From Hyphomicrobiales bacterium (lineage in GTDB: Bacteria > Pseudomonadota > Alphaproteobacteria > Rhizobiales > Beijerinckiaceae), in contig UCLR01000041.1 in assembly GCA_900473415.1 (NCBI GenBank), positions 1-64,000 on the forward strand: DNA of 64,000 nt, in the 5' to 3' direction. The translations under genes and the position numbers were made by a program. This document shows positions 27,728-36,482 of this stretch, in pieces; position 1 is the first letter of the stretch, and the number at the start of each line of letters is the position of its first letter. The notes beneath the pieces are model-generated. The model worked only from the letters and a program-made list of their open reading frames with translations, was not told the DNA's origin and did not search any database.

Positions 27728-27750
27728 TCGGTTTCCCGATCTCAGTCGGA

Positions 27751-27776
27751 AGCCCCGGGGAAACCCGGGGCTTTTT
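27751..27776 (+). terminator. Rho-independent terminator of the porin gene
   Basis: AGCCCCGGG, loop, CCCGGGGCT followed by TTTTTT, 23 bp after the porin stop codon. It separates the porin from the BON/OmpA gene. Confidence 0.9.
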
Positions 27777-27991
27777 TCGTTTGGCTGTGGGTTGTCGCCA
27801 TGCCGCAGTTGACGCGGGGCTGCCTGGGTCCTGTTCTAATATCTCGACAGTTTGGGCCCGCCTCCCGCTGCGCGAGGCAGGGAAGTTGAATTCTTGGCTG
27901 CGGATCGTCTACTAAGCCTCTGATAAGAGGGCGGCGATCCTGATGGGCGGACCTGCGACGGACAATAGTCCCGCGGGGTAGGGGGCGAGAT

Positions 27992-30373
27992 ATGTCTCAG
28001 CCGGCGCGCTGGCTCTGGGGTTTCATTCCACTGGCTCTGCTCTGGGGGGCCGGCAATTTCGGACTCGACGCGGCGATAGAGCACGATGTCGGGGAACGCG
28101 CGGTGCGCGCGGTGTCGGTCGTGGCCGGCAAGACGCCGGGCGCGCGTCCGGTCACGGCGCAGGTCGACGGGCGCGACGTCACGATCGGCGGCGAAGTGCT
28201 TTCTACTGACGGCGCGACCAAGGCGATGGCGCAGCTTCGGGCCGAGTTCGGCGTCCGCCGCGCACTCGGCGGCCTGTCGCAGGCCGTTGCGCAGAAGCCC
28301 TATTCCTGGTTCGCCAGCCGACAGGCGGAGGTCGTCACGCTCGGCGGCTTCGTGCCGGATCTCGATGCGGCGACCGCCAATGTGTCTGCTGCCGGCGCGG
28401 CGCTCCCTGGCCTGCGCATCGACGATCGCCAGACCGTCGCTTTCGGCGCGCCGGAGGGCTTCGCGGCGATGGCTGCGGCGATGATCTCCGAGTTGCCCAA
28501 GCTGTCTGCGGGCCGGATCGCGCTCGACGATGGCCGCTTCTGCATCGAGGGCAAGGCAGCGAGCCCTGAGGCCTTCCTGGCGTTGGCAACCGTCGCTGCC
28601 CGGCCGCCGCAGCCGGGATTCCGTGCCGTGACCTGCGACCTCGAGCCGCCGACCATCTCGCCCTATCGTTGGAGCGCTGCGCACGGCGCCGGCGACGAGG
28701 TCGTCCTGCAAGGCTTCTACCCGACCGAGGAGGCGCACAAGCAGATCCTCACGGCGGTGCAGCGCGCCTTCGGAACCACCGTTCCTGTCCGCGACGGGCT
28801 GCGGCCCGGCACCGGCGCGCCGCCCGCCTTCCAGGAAAAGGTCACGCGCGCCATCGTCGAGCTCGCCCGCCTGCGGGAGGGCAAGGCCGAGATCACAAGC
28901 GATGTCTATGCCCTCTCCGGCAAGGGACCGGAAAGCTATGAGGCGTGTGAGGCGCTGCGCCTGCAGATCGCCCAGATGGACGGGCCGGACTCGGTCGCCC
29001 GGGTTGCGATCGATTGCCCACCGCCGCCACCTCCGCCCGTTCCGGTCGAGGTTCCGCTACCGGATGTGCCGGATCTGATCCTGCACGATGTGCTGCCGGC
29101 CGCCCCGGCGCCGGTCGCACCTTCCGGTTCCGACGCGGCGTCGTCGCCACCGGCTTCGCCGAGCGTGCCTGCGATCCCGGCTGTGGCGGGCGATCCGGTC
29201 CCGGTGCCTGCTCCGGCACCACCTTTGGTTCCCGCTCCAGCGCCTCGCGCCCCGGTGCCGCTCGACTGGAGCGCGAAGCTGGCCGATGGCCGGCTCGCCC
29301 TGGGCGGAGTGCTGCCGAGCGAGTCCGTCCGCGCCGACGTCCTCGCCACGGCGCAGCGGTTCTTCGGAGAGGCCTCGATCGAGGACGCCACGGCCGTCGA
29401 ACTCGCGCTGCGCTCCGAACTCGACGTTCCGGCGGCGACGGCCTTCGCCCTCGAAGCGCTGTCAAAGCTCAAGGCCGGCTCGGTGACGCTTCGGGACAAG
29501 GCTTTCGCCATCGCCGGCCAAGCCGCCGATGCGGCGAGGCTGGCAGCGCTGCGCCAGCTTCTGGCGGCGGGTCCGGCCGGGCTTTCCGTACCGGCTTCGA
29601 CCGAGAGCGTGCTCGTGCGGCCCTACGGCCTCTCGCTCTCGGCGGATCGCACGGGACTGCGGCTTTCGGGCTATCTGCCCGACGAGGCGACGCGCGCCGT
29701 GTTGGCTGGTCTCGTCGCGGAATCACCGCTCAAGGACCGGTTCGACGATGCGACCGTGATCGTACCCGGCGCTCCTTCCGGCTTCGGCGCTGCGGCGCGC
29801 ACGCTGCTGACCGATCTGCTGCGGCTCGATCTCGGCTCCGCCTCGGTGGAGGATGACCGCGTCGCCATTCGCGGCCTGACCTGCCGCGAGCTGATCAAGA
29901 GCGAGGTTGAGACCAGCGGCGCTACCGGCCTGCCACCGGGCTTCAAGGCCGATGCCGTGGTGGCCTTGCGCCAGACCGGCTGCGTCATTGATCCGCCGGT
30001 AAGCTGCCAGAACGACCTCGACGGCCTGACCAAGGGCAGTCCCGTCCTGTTCGCCCAGGGCACCTCCGTCGTGGATCTCGATGCGCCGACCGATCATGCG
30101 ATCGCCGAGGCCGCCGCCATCCTGCAGAAATGCCCGACTTCACCGGTCACCATCGAAGGCCACGCCAATCGCGACGGCGAACGGACCGGCTTCGACAATA
30201 TGGACCTGTCGCGGCGACGGGCGCTGCGCGTGCGCGACGAACTGGCCCGGCGTGGCATCGATCCGGCGCAGCTCGCGATCAAGGCCTATGGCAGCACGCG
30301 TCCGGTCGTACCCTATGATGTACGGGACGCCCGCGCGATGAACCGCCGCGTGCAGTTCACGGTCGCGAAATAG
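27992..30373 (+). CDS. Multi-BON-domain OmpA-family envelope protein
   Basis: A 793-residue protein. An N-terminal hydrophobic segment (residues 7-26) acts as anchor or signal. Residues 35-345 and 435-690 contain repeated BON-like units, seen as alternating short segments such as VTIGGEVLSTDGATKAM, LALGGVLPSESVRADVL and LRLSGYLPDEATRAVL. A proline/alanine-rich linker lies between (about 346-432). The last 110 residues are an OmpA C-terminal peptidoglycan-binding domain with the landmarks IEGHANRDGE, LSRRRALRVRDEL and MNRRVQF. Cysteines near 680-700 could form disulphides. It probably tethers peptidoglycan to a membrane. It is followed 10 bp later by a small membrane gene. Confidence 0.8.
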   Translation: MSQPARWLWGFIPLALLWGAGNFGLDAAIEHDVGERAVRAVSVVAGKTPGARPVTAQVDGRDVTIGGEVLSTDGATKAMAQLRAEFGVRRALGGLSQAVAQKPYSWFASRQAEVVTLGGFVPDLDAATANVSAAGAALPGLRIDDRQTVAFGAPEGFAAMAAAMISELPKLSAGRIALDDGRFCIEGKAASPEAFLALATVAARPPQPGFRAVTCDLEPPTISPYRWSAAHGAGDEVVLQGFYPTEEAHKQILTAVQRAFGTTVPVRDGLRPGTGAPPAFQEKVTRAIVELARLREGKAEITSDVYALSGKGPESYEACEALRLQIAQMDGPDSVARVAIDCPPPPPPPVPVEVPLPDVPDLILHDVLPAAPAPVAPSGSDAASSPPASPSVPAIPAVAGDPVPVPAPAPPLVPAPAPRAPVPLDWSAKLADGRLALGGVLPSESVRADVLATAQRFFGEASIEDATAVELALRSELDVPAATAFALEALSKLKAGSVTLRDKAFAIAGQAADAARLAALRQLLAAGPAGLSVPASTESVLVRPYGLSLSADRTGLRLSGYLPDEATRAVLAGLVAESPLKDRFDDATVIVPGAPSGFGAAARTLLTDLLRLDLGSASVEDDRVAIRGLTCRELIKSEVETSGATGLPPGFKADAVVALRQTGCVIDPPVSCQNDLDGLTKGSPVLFAQGTSVVDLDAPTDHAIAEAAAILQKCPTSPVTIEGHANRDGERTGFDNMDLSRRRALRVRDELARRGIDPAQLAIKAYGSTRPVVPYDVRDARAMNRRVQFTVAK

Positions 30374-30382
30374 GAGGCGGAC

Positions 30383-30682
30383 ATGCTCTATCTCGCTAGC
30401 CAGTTCGCCTGGTTCCTGCTCGCGGCCTTCGCACTCGGCCTCGCCATGGGCTGGATCAGCCACGATGGAGACCGCCCCCGTCTATCGAGCGGAGTCTGGA
30501 TCGTCATCGGCCTCTTATGGATCGGCGCGGCTGCCCTGAGCTGGCTCCAGCTTCTCAATGGCGTGCTGGCGACCTGGGTCGAGACGGGGCTGCTGTTCGT
30601 CGCGGTCTATTGGCTCGGCTGCGTCTGCGCCAGCGGTCTGCGCAAGCCGGCGGCGAAAGAACCCGCAGCCGCTCAGGAGTGA
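30383..30682 (+). CDS. Small inner-membrane protein, partner of the BON/OmpA gene
   Basis: A 99-residue protein with three hydrophobic segments (about 3-25, 38-58, 63-85) and a charged lysine/alanine/glutamate tail. It starts 10 bp after the BON/OmpA stop with a strong AGGAGG site, so the two genes are almost certainly co-expressed. I recognise no domain. It may anchor or chaperone the upstream protein. Confidence 0.7.
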   Translation: MLYLASQFAWFLLAAFALGLAMGWISHDGDRPRLSSGVWIVIGLLWIGAAALSWLQLLNGVLATWVETGLLFVAVYWLGCVCASGLRKPAAKEPAAAQE

Positions 30683-30687
30683 GCCGG

Positions 30688-31584
30688 TCAGCCGGCGGCG
30701 CGACGCTCGGCCCGCGCGACGAGCTTGGCGATGCGGCGGATCATGTCCTTGCTGCCGAGCAGGGGAGCGTGGCCCTGGCCGGGCGCGGTGTAGATCTCGC
30801 AGTCGGGATGGCGTTCGGCCATTTCCAGGAGCGTCTTGTCCTCCAGCAGGTCGGAATTGCCGCCCCGGATCGCCAGCATCGGCACGGCCTTGAGCGCGTC
30901 GAAATAGACCCAGAGCACTGGCAGCGGCGCCTCGAGGTCGAGCGCTTCCAGCCCCTTCAGCAGCCTTATGTCGTAATCGGGCTTCAGGGATCCGTCGCGG
31001 TCGGTCCAGGTCCGGCGCGCCATCACCTCCCATTCCGCATCACCTAGGGCCGGGAACTGCTGGTCCGAGAGTCGCTTCAGGATTTCGGCGCCCTCCGAGA
31101 AGCTGCGCGGCGCCGGCAGCTTGCCGACATAGCCACGGATGCGCAGCAATCCGCGCGCGTCGATCACCGGGCCGACATCGTTGAAGACGACGCCCCGGAT
31201 CGTCGCAGGCCGCGCCACCGCCAGCGCCATGGTCAGAAGGCCGCCGCGCGAGGTGCCGACGAAGACGGCCTCGTCGATGCCGGTCGCGACCAGAACCTGC
31301 ATCAGGTCGTCGAGCTCGACGCGAATGTCGTAGTTCTTCCAGTCTCGGTCGTATTCGGAGAGGCCGCGCCCGCGATAGTCGAGCGCGAGCACCCGGCGCG
31401 GCTTCGTTTCGTCCTGTGCCAGCGCGAGCGCCAGTTCGTGGAAATCGGCGGCCGTGCGCGCCAGGCCCGGCAGGCAGACAACCGGCAGGGCGGTGGCAGC
31501 GAGCGGCCCATAGTCACGCAGATGCAACTTCAGTCCGTCGCGGGCAGTGACGAAGCGGGAGGTGAAACCGGTATCGGTCATCAT
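30688..31584 (-). CDS. Alpha/beta-fold hydrolase
   Basis: A 298-residue alpha/beta hydrolase. The nucleophile elbow GTSRGG, the acid region GGNSDLLE and the late histidine GQGHAPLL form a plausible catalytic triad, and the oxyanion region is CLPGLART. Two adjacent ATG codons at 31584 and 31581 are possible starts; the frame continues to 31620 without ribosome-site support. The family covers esterases, epoxide hydrolases and C-C hydrolases; the substrate is unknown. It ends 5 bp from the convergent small membrane gene. Confidence 0.8.
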   Translation of the reverse strand: MMTDTGFTSRFVTARDGLKLHLRDYGPLAATALPVVCLPGLARTAADFHELALALAQDETKPRRVLALDYRGRGLSEYDRDWKNYDIRVELDDLMQVLVATGIDEAVFVGTSRGGLLTMALAVARPATIRGVVFNDVGPVIDARGLLRIRGYVGKLPAPRSFSEGAEILKRLSDQQFPALGDAEWEVMARRTWTDRDGSLKPDYDIRLLKGLEALDLEAPLPVLWVYFDALKAVPMLAIRGGNSDLLEDKTLLEMAERHPDCEIYTAPGQGHAPLLGSKDMIRRIAKLVARAERRAAG

Positions 31585-31615
31585 CGTCTCAGGCAGGGAG
31601 GCAGCCGCAAACGAA

Positions 31616-31660
31616 AGCATTTCCGCGCGAAATGGATCCTGGCCCGCGCGAAGAAAATGC
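31616..31660. repeat. 45-bp dispersed intergenic repeat (family 2), copy A
   Basis: It begins AGCATTTCCGCGCGAAATGG and ends GCGAAGAAAATGC. It aligns without gaps to 47962-48006 with 36 of 45 identical bases. Its ends form an imperfect inverted repeat. It lies in the upstream region of the hydrolase gene, next to a perfect palindrome. Confidence 0.75.
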
Positions 31661-31677
31661 GATCGAAGAACGCATTA

Positions 31678-31714
31678 GAGCATTCCCGCGTTTCGAGGAA
31701 ACGCGGGAATGCTC
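31678..31714. repeat. 37-bp palindrome with perfect 17-bp arms
   Basis: GAGCATTCCCGCGTTTC, spacer GAG, GAAACGCGGGAATGCTC. It lies between the stop of the amidohydrolase gene and the start of the hydrolase gene, both on the minus strand. No T-run follows on that strand, so if it terminates transcription it is not a classical intrinsic terminator. The outer GAGCATT is shared with repeat family 2. Confidence 0.85.
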
Positions 31715-31758
31715 CAGCCTTGACGAGCGCAGTCGCGAATGCCGCGTTTTCGCCGGCA

Positions 31759-32913
31759 TCAGGCGGCGGCCCGGCTCTGCTGCGCGACGAGCCTGCCGAG
31801 GATGCTGGCGCCGACCGGCAGCAGGCGGTCGTCGAAGTCGAAGGTCGGGTGGTGGCACATCGCGCCGGGCTGGCCGAGGAAGATATAGGCGCCCGGCCAC
31901 TCGGCCAGCATCAGTGCAAAATCGTCCGAGAAGGGCAGGGGCTTGAGATCGGTATGGACATTGCCCTCGCCGAGCACAGTCCCGGCGGCCATGGCGGCCG
32001 CGGCCGCCGCCCTTGGATCGTTGAGGCAAGGCGGGCAATTCGCGATCCTCGTGCAGTCGATCCGGCAGCCCGACATCAGCGCGAAGCCGGCGCAGATGGC
32101 TTCGAGCCTGTCGAGGATGCGGGCCTCCGTCGCCGGATCGTAGGTGCGGATCGTGCCGCTGAGCTCGGCTGCGGCCGGGATGATGTTCGCCGCCGTGCCG
32201 GCCGAGAGCTTGCCGAGCGAGATGACGGCGGGCGTGAGCGGATCGACATGGCGCCCGACGATCGAGGAGATCTCGCTCGCCAGCCGTGCCGCGACCTGTA
32301 GCGGGTCGGTGGTGGTGTGCGGCGCGGCGCCATGGCCGCCGACGCCCTCGATCCGGATATCGAAGACCGTGGTGCCGCTCAGCGTGGCGCCGGGCCGAAC
32401 GGCGGCCGTGCCTTCGTCGTAGAGTGGGATAGTGTGGAGCGCATAGACCTCCGCGCAGGGAAAGCGCTCGAACAGGCCGTCGGCGATCATGCGCCTTGCG
32501 CCCTGTCCGATTTCCTCTGCCGGCTGGAAGATCAGATGCACCTTCCCCCGTGGCGGCGGGTTTGCGGCGAGATGGCGCGCCGCGCCCAGCAGCATCACCG
32601 TATGGCCGTCATGGCCGCAGCCATGGAAGCGCCCGGCGGCGGTCGATCGGTAGTCGAGGCCGGTCTCCTCCGCCATCGGCAGGGCGTCCATATCGGCCCG
32701 CAGTCCGATCGCCGGGCCGTCCTGTGCGCCCTTGATGACACCGACGAGGCCTGTCCCGCCCAACCCGCGATGGACCTCGACGCCGAACGAGGCGAGCGTC
32801 TCGGCGACGAAGGCGGAGGTCCGCACCTCCTCGAAGGCGGTCTCGGGATGGGCATGGAGGTCGCGGCGCCAGGCCCGCAACGTCGGAGCGAAATCGGCAA
32901 TATCCTGCAGCAT
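31759..32913 (-). CDS. M20D-family amidohydrolase (hippurate hydrolase-like)
   Basis: A 384-residue metallopeptidase-family amidohydrolase with the expected metal and catalytic motifs: RRDLHAHPE, RADMDALPM, GCGHDGHTVML (metal Cys/His), FQPAEE (catalytic Glu pair), ALHTIP and MCHHPTFDFDD. Relatives cleave N-acyl amino acids such as hippurate, N-acetyl-diaminopimelate or indole-acetyl-amino acids. The frame stays open to 33054, but ATG 32913 gives the normal family N-terminus (FAPTLRAWRRDLH). The substrate is not determinable from sequence. Confidence 0.88.
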   Translation of the reverse strand: MLQDIADFAPTLRAWRRDLHAHPETAFEEVRTSAFVAETLASFGVEVHRGLGGTGLVGVIKGAQDGPAIGLRADMDALPMAEETGLDYRSTAAGRFHGCGHDGHTVMLLGAARHLAANPPPRGKVHLIFQPAEEIGQGARRMIADGLFERFPCAEVYALHTIPLYDEGTAAVRPGATLSGTTVFDIRIEGVGGHGAAPHTTTDPLQVAARLASEISSIVGRHVDPLTPAVISLGKLSAGTAANIIPAAAELSGTIRTYDPATEARILDRLEAICAGFALMSGCRIDCTRIANCPPCLNDPRAAAAAAMAAGTVLGEGNVHTDLKPLPFSDDFALMLAEWPGAYIFLGQPGAMCHHPTFDFDDRLLPVGASILGRLVAQQSRAAA

Positions 32914-33071
32914 AGGCTTCTCCGCTCGGCTGGCGCAGCGCCTCAAGAATGCCCGAAGTAACAATCGGCCGAAAGGCTCATGTGGACGGGCAGCGGAGAC
33001 AAGCGGCGCGCGACACGAGTTGATCGCGCGAACCACCGCCGTCATCTCGGACAAGTCGCGTTAGCGGCGCC

Positions 33072-33151
33072 GATCCGGGATCCATGCCAGAACTGGGCCG
33101 CAAATACTCAGGTATGGATTCCGGTCTCCGCTGCGTGGCCCGCGGCATGAC
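33072..33151. repeat. Degraded paired palindromic repeat (family 1)
   Basis: GATCCGGGATCCAT at the left and ATGGATTCCGG near the middle match the inner arms of the family 1 elements. The right end GGCATGACGGCGC resembles the outer arm, while the left outer arm is lost. It lies between the lytic transglycosylase and amidohydrolase genes. Confidence 0.65.
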
Positions 33152-33181
33152 GGCGCGATTCCAGGCAGATCCCGACCAGTC

Positions 33182-35260
33182 TCACTCCCGCCGACCGCCG
33201 CGTTTCAGGTCCTGGTCGATCAGGTAGGCCGTGCGCTGGTTCAGCCGTTCGCGATAGACCTGCAGGTTCTCCATGACGCGCTGGACATAGTTGCGCGTCT
33301 CGGAGAACGGGATGCGCTCGACCCAGTCGACGGCATCGACCTCTGGATCGCGCGGATCGCCATAGGTGGCCACCCATTTCTTCACGTTCGGCGAGCCGGC
33401 ATTGTAGGCGGCGAAGGTAAGGATGTAGGAGCCGCGCCATTCCTTCAGCAGGTCGTTGAGATGGGCTGCGCCCATTCGCGCCGCATAAAGCGGATCCTGT
33501 CCCAGTTTCTCCCAGTCGAAGGGCAGGCCGGCGCGGCGCGCCGTCTCGCGGGCCGTCGCAGGCATCATCTGCATCAGTCCGCGCGCGCCGGCATGGGACA
33601 TGGCGGTGGGATCGAAGGCGCTCTCCTGGCGCGCGATCGCATGGACGATAGCCCGCTCCATCGGATCGCCCAGCACGTCGAAGGCCGGGACGCCGTTGAC
33701 GGGGAAAGCGGCTGTGTCGAGCGGGAAGCCGCGCTGCAGGGCGGCCTTGCCGACGCTGAGAAGCGCACGCGCGTCCGCTTCCTGCCCGGCGATGACCGCG
33801 ACCGCCTCCAGAGCCTCGGTGTCGTGCAGGTGGCGCGCCAGATCGTACAGCATCGACGTGGCGAGCTCGCGCTGGCCAAGGCGGAAGAGCAGGCTGACGG
33901 CACGATGGCCCGGCAGCGCGTCGATCCCGGCCGCTGCAGTCTGTCGCAGCGGCAGGCCAAGCAGTCCGAGCTTCGCTCGCGCGAGCTGCCCGTAGTAGGC
34001 GATCGGGTGCGTGGCCGCCTTGCCGAAGGCCGTCTTGGCCTCCTCGGCCTTGTCGAGCTCCTCATAGGTGCGGCCCTGCCAATAGGTGGCGCGCGCCACC
34101 GAGATCGGCGTCTCGGCGATCGCCGCGGCAGCGTCGAAATGCTTGAGCGCGACATCGGCCTTCTTGAGGAAACGCAGCGCGATGAAGCCGGCCTGCCATT
34201 CGGCGTCGATCCGCTCGGCCGCATCCTCGGCGCCATGGCCGGCGGCGACCTGATAGGCCTTCTCTGCCTGGCCGGCATCAAGCAGCTTGCGCGAGATGAT
34301 GCGGCGCTCCTCCCACCAGCCGTCTCCGTCCCCGAGCAGCGCCGGGTCGCGCGGAATGGCGGAAAGCGCCTTCACGGCCTCGTCGAGCTTGTCGCCCCGC
34401 CGCGCCTGCTGCGCCTGCAGGAAAGCGAAGGAGACGTCCCCGCGCAGCGACGCGGGGACGGCCGCGATCAGCTTCTCGGAGATGGGCTTACGTGCGCGGG
34501 CGCTGGCGAGCCGTGCGCGGGCGAGGACGAGATAGTCCGTAGAGACGCGGGCGGCGTTGCGCAGCGCGGCCTCGCCCTGCTCACCGAACAGGAAGCGCTC
34601 GGCGCGCAGGCGATGGTCGTCCTTGCTCAAGACCGCGTCGAACTGGGCCAGCGCGATCTTCTCCAGTGATTGGCTGAACAAGTCCTTCCGCCAACTGCGA
34701 CGGATGAGGGCGGTGGCCTCGTCCTTGCGCCCCTCGTCCTTGAGCGCCAGCGCCAGCGCGATCCGCCCGGCCGGCGAGACCGGCTGCTGGCCGTGAAAGA
34801 ACGCACGCACGATCGCCGGGCTCTTTCGCTCGGCGATCAGGGCCTCCTCGGCGCGGCGTCGAAACCGGGTGGTGGCCGGGTAGTTCGGATGCTCGCGCAG
34901 GAAGGCATCGATCCGCGCGAAGGACACAGCCCCGGCATTGCAATGGATAGCGACCCATTCGAGAAGCGTCCGCGTCACGCGATCCGTCATCTTGCCGGCA
35001 AGCACATCGCCCTCACCGAGAGCGCCCCGTCGATAGGCGGCGATGACGGCTTTCACCGCCTCGGCGCTGATCGCCTCCTCGGCGCGCTTGACGTCGGCAG
35101 GGGAGAGCGGCGGCGCGCCGGTCTTCTCGAAATCGCTGATCATGGCGAGCTTGCGCTGGCTGGCGAGCATTCCGTCGTCACCGGCCTGAAGGGCCGTGGT
35201 GCAGAGCAGGGCGGGCAGCAGCAGGGCAGTCAGTCGTCGCGCGGCAGCAGGCGAGGCCAT
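33182..35260 (-). CDS. Soluble lytic murein transglycosylase (Slt-type)
   Basis: A 692-residue exported enzyme. A signal peptide (residues 1-26) is followed by a long all-helical superhelical domain and a C-terminal SLT lysozyme-like domain with ARQESAFDP (catalytic Glu), GLMQMMPATA and TFAAYNAG. It cleaves peptidoglycan glycan strands to 1,6-anhydro ends during wall turnover. The frame is open to 35392, but ATG 35260 has a GGAG site and gives a proper signal peptide. The extra upstream codons are a 15-bp tandem repeat. Divergent from dapA, as in many rhizobial relatives. Confidence 0.88.
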   Translation of the reverse strand: MASPAAARRLTALLLPALLCTTALQAGDDGMLASQRKLAMISDFEKTGAPPLSPADVKRAEEAISAEAVKAVIAAYRRGALGEGDVLAGKMTDRVTRTLLEWVAIHCNAGAVSFARIDAFLREHPNYPATTRFRRRAEEALIAERKSPAIVRAFFHGQQPVSPAGRIALALALKDEGRKDEATALIRRSWRKDLFSQSLEKIALAQFDAVLSKDDHRLRAERFLFGEQGEAALRNAARVSTDYLVLARARLASARARKPISEKLIAAVPASLRGDVSFAFLQAQQARRGDKLDEAVKALSAIPRDPALLGDGDGWWEERRIISRKLLDAGQAEKAYQVAAGHGAEDAAERIDAEWQAGFIALRFLKKADVALKHFDAAAAIAETPISVARATYWQGRTYEELDKAEEAKTAFGKAATHPIAYYGQLARAKLGLLGLPLRQTAAAGIDALPGHRAVSLLFRLGQRELATSMLYDLARHLHDTEALEAVAVIAGQEADARALLSVGKAALQRGFPLDTAAFPVNGVPAFDVLGDPMERAIVHAIARQESAFDPTAMSHAGARGLMQMMPATARETARRAGLPFDWEKLGQDPLYAARMGAAHLNDLLKEWRGSYILTFAAYNAGSPNVKKWVATYGDPRDPEVDAVDWVERIPFSETRNYVQRVMENLQVYRERLNQRTAYLIDQDLKRGGRRE

Positions 35261-35280
35261 GGCGGGTCTCCATCCTGGGG

Positions 35281-35365
35281 CAGGCGTTTCTAGAGCAGGC
35301 GCTGTGGGGGCAGGCAGACTCTGGGCAGGCGAAATCGGGGCAGGCAGTCTCTCGAGGGCAGGCGT
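35281..35365. repeat. 15-bp tandem repeat upstream of the lytic transglycosylase
   Basis: GCAGGC units recur with CAGGC starting at 35281, 35296, 35311, 35326 and 35341 (exact 15-bp period), then 35359 after 18 bp. On the minus strand, in frame with the gene downstream, the array would encode a proline/alanine pentapeptide repeat (LPAPI, SPAQS, LPAPT, APALE, TPAPG). Confidence 0.8.
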
Positions 35366-35535
35366 CGTCCGCGGGAAAATTCGGGCGTGCATGGATCGAT
35401 GTTCAGGGAAGGGAGTTTAAGGAGGTTTAACCAAGACGCCACGCATTTTCATGGGTTGGCGGCTTTGCCTTGGCGTCGCGGCGGTTTATGTGTGGCAGCT
35501 TCGTAACAATGCCGCCGTCCTCGGGATCGATTTTC

Positions 35536-36429
35536 ATGACCAAGCACACCGCCTTCACCGGTTCGATGCCCGCTCTGGTCACGCCGTTCAAAGCCGGGAA
35601 GGTCGACGAGGAGTCGTTGCGCGCGCTGGTCGGCTGGCAGATCGAGAACGGCTCCACCGGCCTCGTCCCGGTCGGCACCACGGGCGAGAGCCCGACACTG
35701 AGCCATGACGAGCACAAGCGCGTCGTCGAGATCGTCATCGACCAGGCCAAGGGCCGCGTCCCGGTCATCGCCGGCGCAGGATCGAACAACACGATCGAGG
35801 CGATCGACCTCGCGGTTCATGCCGAGAAGGCCGGCGCCGACGCCGTCCTCGTGGTCACGCCCTATTACAACAAGCCCACTCAAGAGGGCATGTACCAGCA
35901 CTTCAAGGCGGTGAACGATGCGATCGGTATTCCGATCATCATCTACAACATCCCGCCGCGCTCGGTGATCGACATGTCGGTCGAGACGATGGCCCGGCTC
36001 TACGAGCTGAAGAACATCGCCGGCGTGAAGGACGCCACCGCCAACCTCGCCCGAGTCTCGCAGCAGCGCCACGCGCTCGGGCCGGATTTCATCCAGCTCT
36101 CCGGCGAGGATATGACGGCGCTCGCCTACATGGCGGCCGGCGGCCATGGCTGCATCTCGGTGGTCGCCAATGTCGCGCCGCGCCTCTGCGCCGATCTGAT
36201 GGTGGCGGCGCTCAAGGGCGACTACGCCACGGCGCTCAAGGTCCAGGACCGGCTGGTGCCGCTGCATGACGCCATTTTTAAGGAGCCGGGCCTCTGCGGC
36301 GCCAAGCACGGCCTTGCGCTGCTCGGCCGCATCGAGGAGGAGGTCCGCCTGCCGCTGCTGCCGGTGACGCCGGCGACCGGCAAGGTGATCCGCGAGGCGA
36401 TGGTTTTCGCCGGGCTGTTGAATGACTAA
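35536..36429 (+). CDS. dapA: 4-hydroxy-tetrahydrodipicolinate synthase
   Basis: A 297-residue class I aldolase-fold enzyme that condenses pyruvate with aspartate semialdehyde in the lysine/diaminopimelate pathway. The Schiff-base lysine is Lys165 (GVKDAT), the key tyrosine Tyr137 (IIIYNIP), and the N-terminal TTGESPTL loop is present. ATG 35536 begins the normal N-terminus (TKHTAFTGSMPALVTPF); the frame upstream to 35470 is not supported. It heads a run of plus-strand genes with paiB-like and smpB. Confidence 0.93.
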   Translation: MTKHTAFTGSMPALVTPFKAGKVDEESLRALVGWQIENGSTGLVPVGTTGESPTLSHDEHKRVVEIVIDQAKGRVPVIAGAGSNNTIEAIDLAVHAEKAGADAVLVVTPYYNKPTQEGMYQHFKAVNDAIGIPIIIYNIPPRSVIDMSVETMARLYELKNIAGVKDATANLARVSQQRHALGPDFIQLSGEDMTALAYMAAGGHGCISVVANVAPRLCADLMVAALKGDYATALKVQDRLVPLHDAIFKEPGLCGAKHGLALLGRIEEEVRLPLLPVTPATGKVIREAMVFAGLLND

Positions 36430-36482
36430 ATGAAGTTGCGCGTTCGTCCGGTCGCCCCGGCCGACACGCCAGGGAGTCCGGG

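Noticed and set aside
27808..27842. Promoter before the BON/OmpA gene (TTGACG with a later CTAATA)
   Set aside because: The spacing is about 21 bp, too long for a normal promoter.
35417..35432. TTTAAGGAGGTTTAACC as a CtrA box between the lytic transglycosylase and dapA genes
   Set aside because: The two TTAA halves are 6 bp apart rather than the expected 7, so I did not call it.
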